A stretch of 64,000 nt of DNA from Lutjanus erythropterus. Its lineage: Eukaryota > Chordata > Actinopteri > Lutjaniformes > Lutjanidae. The notes under the pieces were generated by a model. The model was not told where the DNA came from. It worked only from the letters and a program-made list of their open reading frames with translations, and searched no databases. This document shows, one piece after another, positions 12,056 to 23,999 of the stretch. The stretch spans positions 9,170,519 through 9,234,518 of the forward strand of contig CM034604.1 of the NCBI GenBank assembly GCA_020091685.1, read 5' to 3'. A program made the position numbers and the translations under genes. Every line of letters begins with the position of its first letter. Within the stretch, counting starts at the first letter, position 1.

Positions 12056-12059
12056 CCAC

Positions 12060-12250
12060 GGTCGCGTCTGAAATTCTATACTAGCATTCTATTTAGTACA
12101 CTAAAACCGCGTGTGACATTTATCAGTAGGTCCAAACCCTGAGTATGAAACCAGTAGTACGTGAAATGCATCATATTTCTGGGGTAAATGTTACATTATG
12201 AAAGCACAGGGCACTACGCCGCCATTGCAGTAGCCAGCTCTGGCATAAAC
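12060..12250. repeat. Possible diverged fish repeat
   Basis: The words GCGTCTGAAATTCTATACTA, TATTTAGTACACTAAA and GTATGAAACCAGTAGTACG resemble a fish repeat rich in ATACTA/AGTATG words whose usual start is similar. The ends are not visible, and the assignment rests on remembered word content. Confidence 0.35.
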
Positions 12251-13277
12251 TCAATAGTGCTACAATTCAAATGTAAGTAAGGTTTCACTCTGCTCGGCAT
12301 AGGCTAATTTTTCAAACTGGTTAATCACTGGCACAAGTTACCATGGTTACATGTCTATGGCTGGCAAGGAAGCTCTCAGAAAGAGATTTTGGATGCAGCC
12401 TGCAGGTTTTAAAATATTGGATGGGAATAACTGCTAACTTTATAGCAAGCTAAGGCTAACTAGCTTTCCCTTTTTGAGTGCAAGCTACTTAACGAAACTT
12501 ACTAGCTTCCACCTCTGAGAGAAATGCCAGCCTGAATGCAGAACAGGTCATCCCAAATGCTGAATGCTATAAAAGGACAGACATCACTGAGGGTACATAA
12601 TCAATGTTATTTTGGGGAAAACATATTGTATTAATCTTCCTAGGCTGTATAGCATAAATTCTGCCATATTCACATCATATTAGACTGTAATTACAGGCAG
12701 GCGAGTGGTCGTGGTCACGTCATCTTCTGTGTTGTAGTAGGAATTTCTGTGACAGTGAGATCTCCCACTTTGTGAAAACAACCACAACATTATGAACAAA
12801 CCTGTGATAAAATAGCTACAAAGTCTCCATGTCCAGCAGCATTAAGGAGAACTTGGTATTAGCAAAGGTTTGGGCGATTGCCTCAGGCCCTGAGCTACCA
12901 AGGCCACACAAAATACCTCATAAACCTGTGGTAGTTTTGTTTTGTTTTGTTTTGTTTATTTTTTTCCCTGTCCGCTAAAATGTCCTTACACAAAAATGGG
13001 ATCAGGATGCTTATTTCATCTCTAAATGTCTCTTTTGGACTATTCCATGATCTTACTGCACATCTGTGGAAATGATTCAGGAAGACAATAGCTAGCTCAT
13101 GCAGACAAACAGCTCAGTGTGGTGTACACACTGTTGAAAAATGAAGTGAAGCTACTCCAGCAGTGCTGAAAAAAGCGGGAAGTGGGAGGATACTAAAACT
13201 ATGAGAAAGACATAAAATGAAACAGACAAGAAAAGGTGAGATTCAGTTAACGTGGCACAGAAACAACTGGCAGAAAT
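12251..13277. other. Non-coding stretch with a (TTTTG)n tract
   Basis: No gene is recognised. 12934-12957 is (GTTTT)n pentanucleotide repeat. 13200-13220 contains AGACATAAAATGAAA, a word that also occurs at the end of the minisatellite near 42798. Confidence 0.55.
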
Positions 13278-13430
13278 TTCCTTCAGTGGGCTACTTCTAA
13301 CTTTTATACTCTGAGTACATTTCAAAGCCTGTACTTTTTCATTTTTACTTGAGGAAAGAAACTGAAACAGACAACACAAGTATCTGTACTTTTACTTGAG
13401 TACAGAACGTGTGTACTTTTGCCACCTCAG
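13278..13430. repeat. TACTTTTACTTGAGTA-type repeat, copy 1
   Basis: The segment runs TCCTTCAGTGGGCTACTTCT, ATTTCAAAGCCTGTACTTTT, CATTTTTACTTGAGG and GTACTTTTACTTGAGTACAG. The 13278-13356 part matches 42826-42905 nearly word for word. This is an abundant fish repeat often found with CTTTCCACCACTG at one end (compare 53095-53106). Its superfamily is unknown to me. Confidence 0.65.
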
Positions 13431-14910
13431 GTCGAAGGCCCCATGCTTATGTTTGCCTTAGGCTGTAAAATGACTAAATCTTTCTCAGACTGGTAGTAAA
13501 TAAAATGTAATGCACAGCAGACTTATCTTTTACTCGTGAACAAACCACTACAAATATGCAACAAAGCAAAATAATTTATTTTAGATTATTAATTGACGTC
13601 TCCAAAGCTAGTGGTTTCTTGGAATAATGTGTGAACACTCTTTTTTCCTGTTCTTCACATTTAACACAATAGGCTCCAGTCACTACCACAGAAGTTGATG
13701 ACCACATAAGTTGACAGCATGTCTCCTGGCAATGCCGGCCTTCAAATGTCAATCATCTGCTGCCAGAAGAAACACACACCCAGGGGCCTGAAGTGTGCAT
13801 GCTGTTTCCACAAAAACCTATTTTATCCCTCTTAGAAAAATGGCAAAGTAGAGACAGAAGCTGCTGTATCATTATAGTTTGTTCATTTACACAAAAAAAT
13901 GAGGAATATTTCAATTTCAGATCACATCTAAATGTTTTTTATTTTGTCTCATATTGATTTTTTCTGCTATATTCAGATCAAACAATCAGTGCGTCGGCAG
14001 CACAGCAGACAGATTTACACTGAGTGTCCCAACTGTTCAGCTGTGGACAGACAGCAGGTTGACTATTAGAGTTGCGTCAGTACCAAGAGAGTGACAGTAT
14101 TGATTTCACTGTGAGATCTTATTACACATGTCCTGTTTATCCCAGCTAATATGTTTGTTTGCTTAGCAGTGTTTTGGTTGAATACTGTGGCCCCAGGTAA
14201 ACAAGTATCAAATGTGTGAGAGTACAGGAGGATATGATGGACCAGGCTTTTGGTGTGTGTGTGTGTGTGAATGATTTTCTTTTTCATTTTGCTTAAACAT
14301 AGAGCATTTCTGACATGATCCACACTGAACTTACAGATCGACAGTGTCAATCACTGTGGCATTATCTCATTAGTGTTACACTGCTGCTGTTTCATGTATT
14401 GGACATAAGAAGTGATTTAGATTCTTAATTAGCTCTCTTTGAGGATTTGGTGAAGAAAACATTTCATCAGTTAGCAGCAGTGGTAAGAAAACTTTATCTT
14501 TATCTACTGCAATCAATAACAACATGGAAATCCTTTCATCTCAACTTATTAGAGCCGTGGGAGCCTTGAAGTAGAACTCTGCACACAGTCTGAAGCAATA
14601 TTAGTGATCATGGATCTAGTGTGATGGAAAGGAGCAACAGCACAGAGAAGCTTATAGTGAAAGACATGTGAGCGTGAGTGATGTCCGTTTCACATGTGCA
14701 CCGCAACCCTGAACTTATCTAGACATCACCCAGAGGTGCTGTAGGTGAGCTGGACTGGACATTGAACGCACTTTACCCTGACAGCTCCCCAGTGCAAAGT
14801 TTGCGAGCCCATTTGGGAATACAGCAGGTCATCATTCACAGTGAGCAAAGTGTGCATGTTGATGATGTTTCTCTCAGGCAACTGGTGTGTGATGAAGAAG
14901 GGTCATTTCC
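13431..14910. other. Non-coding stretch
   Basis: No gene is recognised. 14253-14269 is a short (GT)8 tract. The 14066-14350 minus frame is read through it and is rejected. The sequence TGATGATGTTTCTCTCAG (14860-14877) has the form of a splice acceptor ahead of the coding remnant that follows, but this is weak evidence alone. Confidence 0.5.
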
Positions 14911-15225
14911 ATGAAGAAGAAGAAGAAGAAAAAAATGTCTGTTAACTGGAGTGCCAGTGAGATTCAGGAACGTCTGCCGTCTACAAATGCAAGGGACAAC
15001 GAGGGACACACAATCGTTTATGACCAAATTACAAACCGTCTCTGTGACCATGGTGCAACCTGCAGCAAACTGCAGCTGAACAACAAACTAAAAGCAATGA
15101 AAAGGCAACACCATCAAGCTGTTGATCAGAATCGCCAGAGTGGAAACGGCTGCAAGTCTCCACACAGCAACACTGAAGCACAGTCAACATATCATGTCGA
15201 TCAACGATTGCATTGTAAGTACAGG
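14911..15225 (+). pseudogene. Myb/SANT-like DNA-binding domain remnant
   Basis: A 105-codon frame opens with a lysine run encoded by a GAA repeat (14911-14937) and then reads VNWSASEIQERLPSTNA, VYDQITNRLCDHGA, LQLNNKLKAMKRQHHQAVDQ, NRQSGNG. The spacing of W, the I-x-x-x-L pair, K-x-K-x-x-x-x-x-Y/H and the N-R-x-S-G motif fits the Myb/SANT-like (trihelix-type) domain that fish carry in PIF/Harbinger-type transposons and in domesticated relatives. The expected tryptophan and aromatic residues at the end of the domain are missing, because the frame ends in CKSPHSNTEAQ. A transposon remnant is more likely than a host exon, since no second domain or transposase follows within 2 kb. No stop interrupts the core domain. 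Confidence 0.6.
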
Positions 15226-17436
15226 TAGGATTATATTTGACTGTTTGTGTAGCCTAGCTACTTGCTTGATACAAAGAACTACAGAGGTCATGGATAATAT
15301 CAAACAATGCTAGCTGATTTTTTGCTGCTCACCATTTCAGATTTTCTGATAAATAGTTTTTCTGATCAAATGCAAATGTGTCACATTTCAAGTTTACCAG
15401 GAGACAGACAGAGTATGCCTTCAGAGCTGCTGGAAAGCTTTGAATCTAAAACATCTGTGCAGGAAGTTTCATTGACAGTAGCTTATTATATTGTTTCCAA
15501 ATACAGCTGAAGTGATCCATGGCCTGCTCTGTCTGTGTGTGTGTATGTGTGTAAAACTCTCTGCAGCTCTCACAAACAGAGAGCAGAGGAAAGAGACAAA
15601 GACAGCAATCTAACCATTGATTGCTATGTTTTTGTAGAGTTTCCGACCTCAAAACCTGCACTCTGTATTGGTTGAAGGCTACACACCGCTGCCAGACAGG
15701 CAGGCAACATCCTGAACACAGCAAAATATGACACCACCACAAATAGACACCGCCACACATTTCTAGTGGGTCACAAGTGATAATTTAGATGGATCATATT
15801 TATATGAGGTTATACAGTGTTTTTGTTTTTAAGAAAATGTTGCATATTATATTTTTAACACCGATAGAAAAAACTACAAAGTCAAATTAGTGCAGTTAAT
15901 AAGTGAATCAGAACAATATGTCTGAAGTGAGAAACTCAGAGGAAGACAGTGGTAAGCATGATATGACTCTGTGCAATGCTGTACTCATGGAACTGGTGTG
16001 GTGGATATGTATCTCGCCCTGAATTCATCGAGTAAATATGGAGGAACTTTAAAATTTTGCAGAGCAAGCAAAGTGCATCAAATAAAATAGGACAGGATCA
16101 CAGGAAAATAACAATAAAGGCCCATCTTTAGTGTGATCTTGTTTTGAGTACAGGCATCTATTCATGGTATGATATTAGTGGGATAGGAAAGTGAATGAGG
16201 TAGCGAGTGAATGATTTAACAAGTCACAGAAAAAGTGACTGAGCGAGCAACAAAAATAATAAGAAGGGAAGTGAGTGGGTGAGTGAGTGGGTGAACCAGT
16301 GAGCAAACAGCAGAGTGAATCACCGGCGACCAACAAGCCATGGAAGTTGAATTCTAATGTCGACCTGAACGGCATCAGTCTGCCGCAAGTCATCACCCGC
16401 TGCGTTCACAGTGGACCCATCCAGCTGTGTCATCCAGCTGTCAATACAGGCCGCTTTGTTGAGGCAGCATCTCAAGCTCTGTTTGAAGTGAAAAAGAAGC
16501 TGTCGCTTTCCTGAAGGGAAGCAGAGGGGATGAAATACCAACACACCGCTGCATTGATAGTGTTAAATATTAATCATTTTCTCTCCTGGGTATAAAATAT
16601 AATAAAAGTGTGCTCAGTGTGTATATGTGCAAAGTATACCTCTGTCCTATTCTGTCAGAGGAAATCTACCTCATCCATGTTTCAACTGATGTTATAAAAG
16701 CAGCAAAAATGAGCAAATGAATGAAAGAAAGGAAAATAAAATGCGAAAAAAAGTGAGACCGACAGAAATAAAGAAAGAAATGATAGATAGGATGCAGAGA
16801 ATGAGATTGAGATGGTCAGGGAGAATGACAGAAAGTCCAATAAAACATCTGAAAGAGATGCAGGCTGAGAGAAAAAGAGAGGCTGGCCACTTTTGATGTT
16901 TTTCAGGCAGAGAGCAGAAGTGGCTCTAGTTGACTGCACAGCAGAGAATAATAATACAGCACTGAAGTAGCTGCAGCATCAGTGCAGGGTTACGTAAGAC
17001 TCTGTCACAGATCTTTCTACTCTTCCATTCAGGCCAGAGCCTCAGGAAAAGCACATTCATATTTCTGCTGCCATTGAGCAGTGAGATCGCTGCCACTCTG
17101 AAAAGAATTTCATTTAAAATGACATTAAATCATTTAAAAAGGGTTTCACTACAGCACTTTAGTATCACACATATCATCTATAAGTAATAGAGCTGTGGGA
17201 CACAAGTGATGAATGAAAAATAATTGGAGTATCTATTATGATGATATATTGTCATTTTTTGCTTTTTTAAATCTAGACCATGGGAAAAAGCTGAATAATA
17301 CACTTGTACAGACTGAAGCCCAAAAATGGTAAAAAAAACAAAAAACAAAAACATTTTGAAGTATTAAGCTAATGGAATAAGATCTAGCTATCTACCATAG
17401 CTAAAAATCTGGTTACTCAAAAACCCAGTTACTCAG
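15226..17436. other. Non-coding stretch with simple-sequence bias
   Basis: No gene is recognised. 15531-15553 is a short GT tract. 16183-16310 is rich in GAGT/GTGA words (GTGAGTGGGTGAGTGAGTGG), an imperfect tetranucleotide repeat. 16695-16890 is a purine-rich tract, and the Phe/Ser-rich minus frame there is an artefact. Confidence 0.5.
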
Positions 17437-17730
17437 GATAATCCACAGACCTTGTTGTGAGCAGTTTCATGTAACTATTTTCTTTCTAGTAGAAAAGAAA
17501 GTATGTCTGGCAGATTCTACTGCATGAAACAGGTGAATTACTGACTCATGACTTTTGGAGAGAGATACACTGGTTTTGAGTTTTTCAAATTAGTTCCATT
17601 ATATTGGAGACAAGGCAGAAATCTCCATCTTCAAAATTCTGCAACTCACACCAAAAAATCTAGATGGATAAATAGCACAACAGGGTAAGGGGGAAATATG
17701 TATTTTTCATTTGGGAACTGTCCCTTTAAG
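17437..17730. repeat. Dispersed repeat ending GGGAACTGTCCCTTTAAG
   Basis: The segment contains AATCCACAGACCTTGTTGTG, GCAGTTTCATGTAACTATTT and TTTTGGAGAGAGATACACTG and ends in TTTGGGAACTGTCCCTTTAA. I recognise this order from a very common fish repeat. Its terminal word is shared with 56044-56060 and, inverted, with 7248-7264. No coding potential is seen. Confidence 0.6.
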
Positions 17731-18820
17731 AAACCATGATTGATTGCTAAAACTAAACAATCCGCTTTATTTTTAAAGTGTAACCGTACATTGAATATTT
17801 ATTATTGTTAACTTGACCGCAGAATAAAAATGATGGCAGATAATAAATTAGTTTGAAAGTTGTGCTGAGCAGCATGAAAACTTCATGTACACTGTTGTGA
17901 GACTCAAAACTCTACTGGAGTAAGTTTTCTCAACTTTTTCGTTGTAACTTACTCAAGATAACGGTATGATTCCTCGCTACCTGCTAGTTGCTATAACTTA
18001 ACATGGGATATGTTGGACATGTCAGAGAGTGAGGGAGGAATATGTGAACTTTAATGTTACCCATCATGCCTGGTATTTTCATCCTCAGTGGTCGTTGTTT
18101 AACAGTGAAGACAACAGCTACCATGAACCCACCCTACCTCACAATGTTATCAAATGTCTTTACATGTTGTGCGTTCAAAACACTTTAAGCTGCATTAATA
18201 CTTATTTGTTTGTTGTTGGCTTCTTCAGGCAGCTGAATAATCTGTACATCTGTAAATCCAACACTTGCCTCTCAGCTCTGTTTTTGTTTCCGTCAACTCC
18301 TGAGAATAATCCATCTTGAGGTGTGAGATGGGGGTGTAAGAAAACACTGAAAATACTGAGCATCACACTATTATATTTTGTGAGACTGTATCAGTTCTCA
18401 AAACACTGTATCATGATATTGTGATATATGCGACCATGAATGGCAGCAGTTTATTTTGTGTGGTGTTTAACCCCACAACCACTAAATAGCAGTGCTGTTC
18501 TCTATCTCCTCGCTGTTCTGATTGATGGTTTTCCTAAAATTAGACCAAAAAATAGCAATATCACTTTCCTTGCGGTATCACAATATATTGAATCGTAACC
18601 CTTGTATCGTGATACATATCGTTTCTCCGGATTTTCGCCAAAACACAGCCTTAGTGCTAGATGTTCAACAGTTGGTAAAGCAGAGCTTCTGGACCTGAAA
18701 ACCAAAACAAAATAAGTAAAAAGGTTCAGGTGGTAATTATCTGCAGATTTATAATTACAAGTGTCACCTTCCACATTACAACCATTTAATTCATTGTTAA
18801 CGGTAATTGCTTGTGCATCT
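17731..18820. other. Non-coding stretch
   Basis: No gene is recognised. 18370-18625 has recurrent TATCGTGATA/TATCATGATATTGTGATA words, which suggests an old repeat, but I cannot bound it. The 96-codon plus frame at 18029-18319 has no recognisable domain. Confidence 0.45.
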
Positions 18821-19231
18821 TTAAAGTAGCATTAATTGATTTTGTTGGCCACTTGGGGGCAGCGGAGTGAGCAGCAAGCACAACAATAAAATATCAACTC
18901 CCTTTAAAGTTGATATGGTAGACATGTTAGCAAACAGCTGCCATCCGTCATACATCCAGCAGAAAGAGCAACTTTCATTTAAAGTTGTGTTTCTGTCTGA
19001 TGTTTACTCTCTTTGCACATCTGTCTTGTTCTCCTCCAACTCTTGAGCTGCCAGATGCTACACTATGTTGAGTTACTAACTTTGTGTGTCATTTGGTGCA
19101 ACAGTTGACTTAAAGAGGCTACAAAGTTTCAACTTGAGTTAATTATCAATGAAAAATGTACTAGTAATGACACCTTTACATTGCTATTAGCAATTTGATC
19201 TATTTTTAAATACAGTGAAGTGCAGCTTTAA
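18821..19231. mobile_element. 411-bp MITE-like repeat, copy 1 of 3
   Basis: The ends are TTAAAGTAGCATTAAT and AGTGCAGCTTTAA, short imperfect inverted repeats. Internal words TTGGCCACTTGGGGGCAGCG, ATACATCCAGCAGAAAGAGC and TCATTTGGTGCAACAG recur at 41340-41640 in the same order, and the first recurs at 43790-43815. This is the only copy in the window with both ends visible, so it defines the unit. Confidence 0.7.
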
Positions 19232-21593
19232 TTTTATGTTAACATTTCTTTGCACCTCAATCAGCAAAAAACACAGCACTAGAATGTATTCAGAGTGAGC
19301 GTTTCTCACAGATGTTTTTACTTTCTGCTCCCCCAGAGTGTTTCCACCTGTTCACTGGTTCAGAAACCATCTGTGCATCGGCAATATACAGTACACTGAG
19401 CCAACAGCACCCAAGAGCAGTAAAATATCCTAAATATTCACATTTTCTTGCCAGAGGACACCAGGGGATTCTTCTGACTTGTAAATGAGCTACCTGCTCC
19501 CAACACGCTCAGTGAAGCTGGAAGTTGCAGTGCCAGAGCACAGGAGGTCTGTTGTGCTGCTGGCTCTCCCACACACACTGATAAATGTTACAGCATAAGC
19601 ATAATGAAAAAAACAAACAAATAAAAATAAATAAAAAAATAAAAATTGCAAGTAGCTCTGGAACAATGGATATCATACATAGAGTACTTTCCAATTCCAT
19701 TTCTGCAGAGAAGAAAGAGCAGTATGTTTTGACGTGGGTAGTATGTTAAACGTGCTTTGTGTTGTGTTAAGCAAAGGTAAAACCAGTGTGGGTGTTGCGG
19801 TACGCAGCTACAAAGAGTATCTGCACAGTGGTGAGGTGAACAGTTACAGCGAGCTAGCAGAGCCGCGGTAGCTTCAGTGCTCCATCAGAGTCTACACAGT
19901 TCAGACACAGTATTAAGTGCAGGTTGCCAGTGTTTTGGCAGCACTTAGAGCCCAACGCACAATCTCTGTAGCTACACTTGTAACAAAGAAGTGTAAAAAT
20001 ACACTTAACTTTACCTTGCCTGTCGCATCATTGCAGATCCGGCCGTTCTCTCCTCATCCTCCCGTCACCTGAGCTTCACCACCCACACAATCACCTGTTT
20101 CCCATTTCCCTAATCAACCTGGTTGTCTGCCTGATTCCCTCCCTCCCTGTCCCTTGTTGGATAACTTGCCCTGTTCTGCCTGATTTCCTTAAGTCTCAGG
20201 TTAAGATCAGAAGAGTCTAAGGTAGGCTTTTTCCCAAGCTGGTGTTACAGGAGGAAATGCTAACTTAAATTAGGATAGCAGCATGGATTCAGGAGGTGTT
20301 CATCCATAATGCCTTTTTTTAAAATCAGATCTTAACCCTAAACCCCATGGTGATCAAACAGTTAAGTTAGGATCTGCAAGTTAGGAAGTTTCTGACATCA
20401 CACATATTTTACCTGTGTTATGCGCAACTGAACTTTGCCAGTTGCACAGCCTGTGCAGAAACCAATGCTGACTGTCAAAAAAACAGGAAAACCATGTCCA
20501 AGCACATAATTTCCCAAACTGCCATGTGATTGTGTTAAATGTGGTTTTACTGACTTGTAAAGTGTGCAGAAACTCCCTGGGTGATGTGCACTTTAAATAG
20601 ATTGAAGTTGAAGTTGAATGCACATTGCCTTCTTGCTTTTTTGATCTTCTCTGGTGGCTAACTTGCCAAATATAGACATGTGCTCTCAGTAGCAGCAATT
20701 CACTTCACTTTGACATGACAATGTGTGTTCAGCATTTAAACCAACAGTACATGTCTGGTGGTGATGCCCCCCAGAATCAAAAAAGATGTCCACATCTGCT
20801 TTCTACAAACATGATGACATTCGTAGCAGAAGAGTCAGAGATATCATTTCCTCCACTGACACAAAATAAATAGATATTAATGCGATGCAGCCAACATTTG
20901 TTGCACTCCTCAGCAAGGGGTACGACTTGTTTTCTCAATGAGAAAAACTGATGTCCTGTTGCTGTTACTGTGCTTCTGCTATCGCTCTCCCCACCTACAC
21001 TTACAGCCGAACACAGCTGAAATGCAAAGTAAGTCCTGAAATTAATTGAGCATCACAGATTGATGCATTTAAGAGCATCTAAGGATGACTGGTTTTGTTA
21101 AACCCATTGCTGTAAAGGCGTAGCACCTTCTCTAAAGAGGCACGTGTGTGTGGGAACATATCGTCAAGGCCTGTTACGTCAGCGCGAGCAAGTTGTTTCA
21201 TTAGCTGCAACACGCCTGTCAAGGTTTATCCCACGAAAGCACATCGTTTATTTTATCCCTGGAGTTTCTGTGTAGGCAGCCGTCATGTCCCTCCACTTTG
21301 CTGAGACTAGAGTGACAAAGCTTTCCTCTCTGGCATTTCACTTTGACGTTCAGCACCAAACAAGCTGCTGTGTGGAAGAACATGCTGGTTTTTTTTTTCT
21401 TTCATTGAGTGAGTGTGCCCTTCTGCTCCTGTGCTGAAAATAAACCCTCACAAGGCCAGGCACGCTCATGATTTTAATATGAGCAGCTAAGAGAAAGACA
21501 GAGGAAGAGAAAAGATGCAACATTCACTCTGTTACAGGATGTTAACACAACACAACACATAATATTCTAATATATTCTTTTAAGCTTGCACTA
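19232..21593. other. Non-coding stretch, possible regulatory block at 21090-21270
   Basis: No exon is recognised. 20040-20190 is CT-rich. 20195-20390 holds opposed TTAAGATCAGA / CAGATCTTAACC words and may be an old repeat. 21090-21270 is complex and contains GTTACGTCAGCGCGAGCAAG and CATTAGCTGCAACACGCCTG, with a CRE-like TTACGTCA core. It looks like a candidate conserved element. Confidence 0.4.
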
Positions 21594-21776
21594 GGGATGG
21601 AATGGGCAAGGTGGATATTTACACCTGGGTGTATATAGCCTTGCATGGTGGAGTTGAGCACCCAAGTCTCAGTAAACAACAATGCTATTTGCACGCAGGG
21701 GGTAAATATGGCTATATACACTTGGGATGGAATAGCCAATGTGACTATTTACACCGGGGTGTATAAAGCCTAGCAC
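21594..21776. repeat. Direct duplication of about 130 bp
   Basis: 21594-21646 begins GGGATGGAATGGGCAAGG and continues TATTTACACCTGGGTGTATA. 21724-21776 begins GGGATGGAATAGCCAATG and continues TATTTACACCGGGGTGTATA. The period is 130 bp. Each unit carries the near-palindrome ACACC-GGGTGT. An inverted relative, AAATATGGCTATATACAC, lies between them. Confidence 0.75.
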
Positions 21777-21827
21777 CCTCGGTGTTATTTACACCTGCAT
21801 GGCTGAAACTTTCCATGATCTTTTACT

Positions 21828-22040
21828 AAACCTAACTAAGTAGTTTTGTTGCCTAACCCTAACCAAGTAAGTATGTTACCTAAACATGACCAGCCAGTTT
21901 TTGTGCCTAAACCTAATCAAGTAGTTTTATTGCCTAAATCTAGCACAATATTTTTTTTTGCCTAAACCAACCCAACCATTCTAACCTAACCACATTTTGT
22001 TCCCTAAACCTAACCAAGTTAGGCTTAGTCTAAGGTTTAG
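21828..22040. repeat. 27-bp minisatellite
   Basis: Units begin AAACCTAACTAAGTAGTTTT and end TTGCCT. The first four are each 27 bp, the fifth 28 bp, and later units are expanded or partial. The most constant words are CCTAA and AAGTAGTTTT. The array lies 52 bp after the duplication at 21594-21776. Single-copy relatives, inverted, occur at 27911-27940 and 44237-44265 (AAAACTACTTGGTAAGGTTT). Confidence 0.8.
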
Positions 22041-22474
22041 TTAGGGTTTTGTCTAAACCCAAAGCCAACTACAACTGAAATTTCAAAATAGTAGTTAAAT
22101 AATAAGTCAGCTAAGTCTAAAAATGTAGTTAACACTGACTAATTTCACACTAAACTAAAATCTTACTCTCCCAAGGCAGGATTTGAGCCTATTCTCACCT
22201 GCAAACAGACAAACTTTTTTTTACTGTCATACTGCTGGAGTAAACTTGTAATAGAGAAATATACAGTATATGCACTCCCCTCCTGTATAGAAGAACATAG
22301 AGGGAGTGTTTGTGTACTTGTGCTGTGTGTTCGTTGTTGTGTAATGTAATGGAGGGAGGTCACGGACGGGAGCACCGCTGAAACGATGGAGGTCAGGCAA
22401 TCAAACTGTAATGCTGGTGGGTAAAGTCTGTGCTGTTCTGCACTGTGGTCACTTGGGTTCCTCTTCATTTACTG

Positions 22475-22477
<3 letters not shown>
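22041..22477. other. Non-coding stretch
   Basis: The start is still rich in TAGTTAGG-type words and is probably a decayed continuation of the preceding repeat. No gene is recognised; the 101-codon minus frame at 22163-22468 shows no domain. Confidence 0.5.

Positions 22478-22509
<32 letters not shown>
22478..22509. repeat. (AC)16 microsatellite
   Basis: Uninterrupted AC dinucleotides over 32 bp, with a degenerate ACACAAACACACACA continuation at 22537-22551. Confidence 0.97.
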
Positions 22510-22511
<2 letters not shown>

Positions 22512-23657
22512 ATGGGGTAATAGATGCATGCACTCATACACAAACACACACAATTGCAATGCGAATAAAATGCCGCACTGGGTTGCAGCCTGAGGGGCTG
22601 AATTGTTATTGGAGAGACTGAATACAAAGGAAGGCGAGGTTTGATATTCTTGTATTATAATGTTGATCTATTGCATCCATTAAACGACACAGTGCAGCAT
22701 TTGGTTTTCTCTTTGCAGATTCTAATACTGCCCTGAGGAAGATTTTGAAAGAGGGTCATCATTTACTGACAATACATACATACTGGTATTCATATGGCTC
22801 GTTGAAGCCCAAATATAATCAATTATGACTCTATAACATCTTTCTTTACAAAGAACCAAAATGCTGTGGAAATGAAAGGAACAAAACAACTGCATTAGCA
22901 ATCAGACATGAGGGAGGGTTTGGACATTACATTTCAGTAAAAGACTAAAGCAGCACAAGCTATGTGATGACAAAAACATTTCACACAGACAAAGTGTGGA
23001 TTTGCCATACCAGTATAGAAATCTTGCACAAATGTAACTTGTACCTAATGTTAGCCTATGAAAAAAATCAGAGGGCTAAATGCAAAGTTCATCGCGCTAA
23101 TTTTCTCTTTTTCATGCTTATAACATCTCAAGAAAGGCAGTCTTTGGAGGCATTGGACATTTTTGGATTTTTAGACACCTTTAATACTCAGGATGAGCAA
23201 GTATGCCATTATCTGTGTCTCTATCTGTTCAACTGATTAAATTATCTGTATCTGTATGTGGACTGAGTGGGGTTTAAACTAAATGTGGGCGGTGCTTAAA
23301 TCATAACCAGGTAGGATGAACCGAAAGTTGAAACTGATATGTCTTTAATTAGAATTTGATACATTTAGTACTTATTTTACAGAACAGCCTACAAACTTGT
23401 ATGACTAAACTTCAGTGAATCAATGAACACATCACATGCAGTAGTTCTATTAGCTACCTAATGAGAACTACTTTTCATCACAAAAACAGATATCAACACA
23501 TTTTACTCTGATGATACAGAAAGGATACGTATCCATACCAGATACTTGTTTCAGTTGAGTGCTCGCCCAACCCCAGTTTATACTTTATTTTCCTGGAAAT
23601 AGTTTTGGTATCAATTACAGGGGATTGTCATGTAAAGAAATGTGCCATTTAAAATCA
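22510..23657. other. Non-coding stretch
   Basis: No gene or clear repeat is recognised. The 90-codon plus frame at 22964-23236 shows no domain. Confidence 0.5.
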
Positions 23658-23999
23658 ATTGAAGGACCAGGGTGCAGGATTTAGTGGCATCTAGTAATCA
23701 GGTTGTAAGTTGAAACCAACTGAATCCCCCTGGCCTCACCCTCCCCTTCCAAGCATGAAGGAAAAACTATGGTGTATGCAGAACTTCCCCGAAATGCATG
23801 TTTGATTTGTTTGCTCTGGGATACCATAGAAATATGATGGACTCCATGGAAGAGGACCCACGATCTCTGTAGACATAAACAGCTCAATTCTTATTTTCAG
23901 GTGGTTATACACTAATGAAAACATATTTATGAATATTATATTCCATTTCTGACATTCTGCCGATACTTCCCCCTTAGCCGTACACACAGGACCTTGAAA
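23658..23999. mobile_element. MITE with TTAAAGGACCAGTG ends, copy 2
   Basis: The left end is TTGAAGGACCAGGGTGCAGG and the right end is GTACACACAGGACCTTGAA. It shares TTTAGTGGCATCTAG with the copy at 7827-8138 and keeps parts copy 1 has lost or changed: CTCCATGGAAGAGGACCC and CTTATTTTCAGGTGGTTATA, then ACACTAATGAAAACATAT. Length is 342 bp, without coding capacity. The minus frames at 23681-23987 are read through it and are not genes. Confidence 0.8.
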
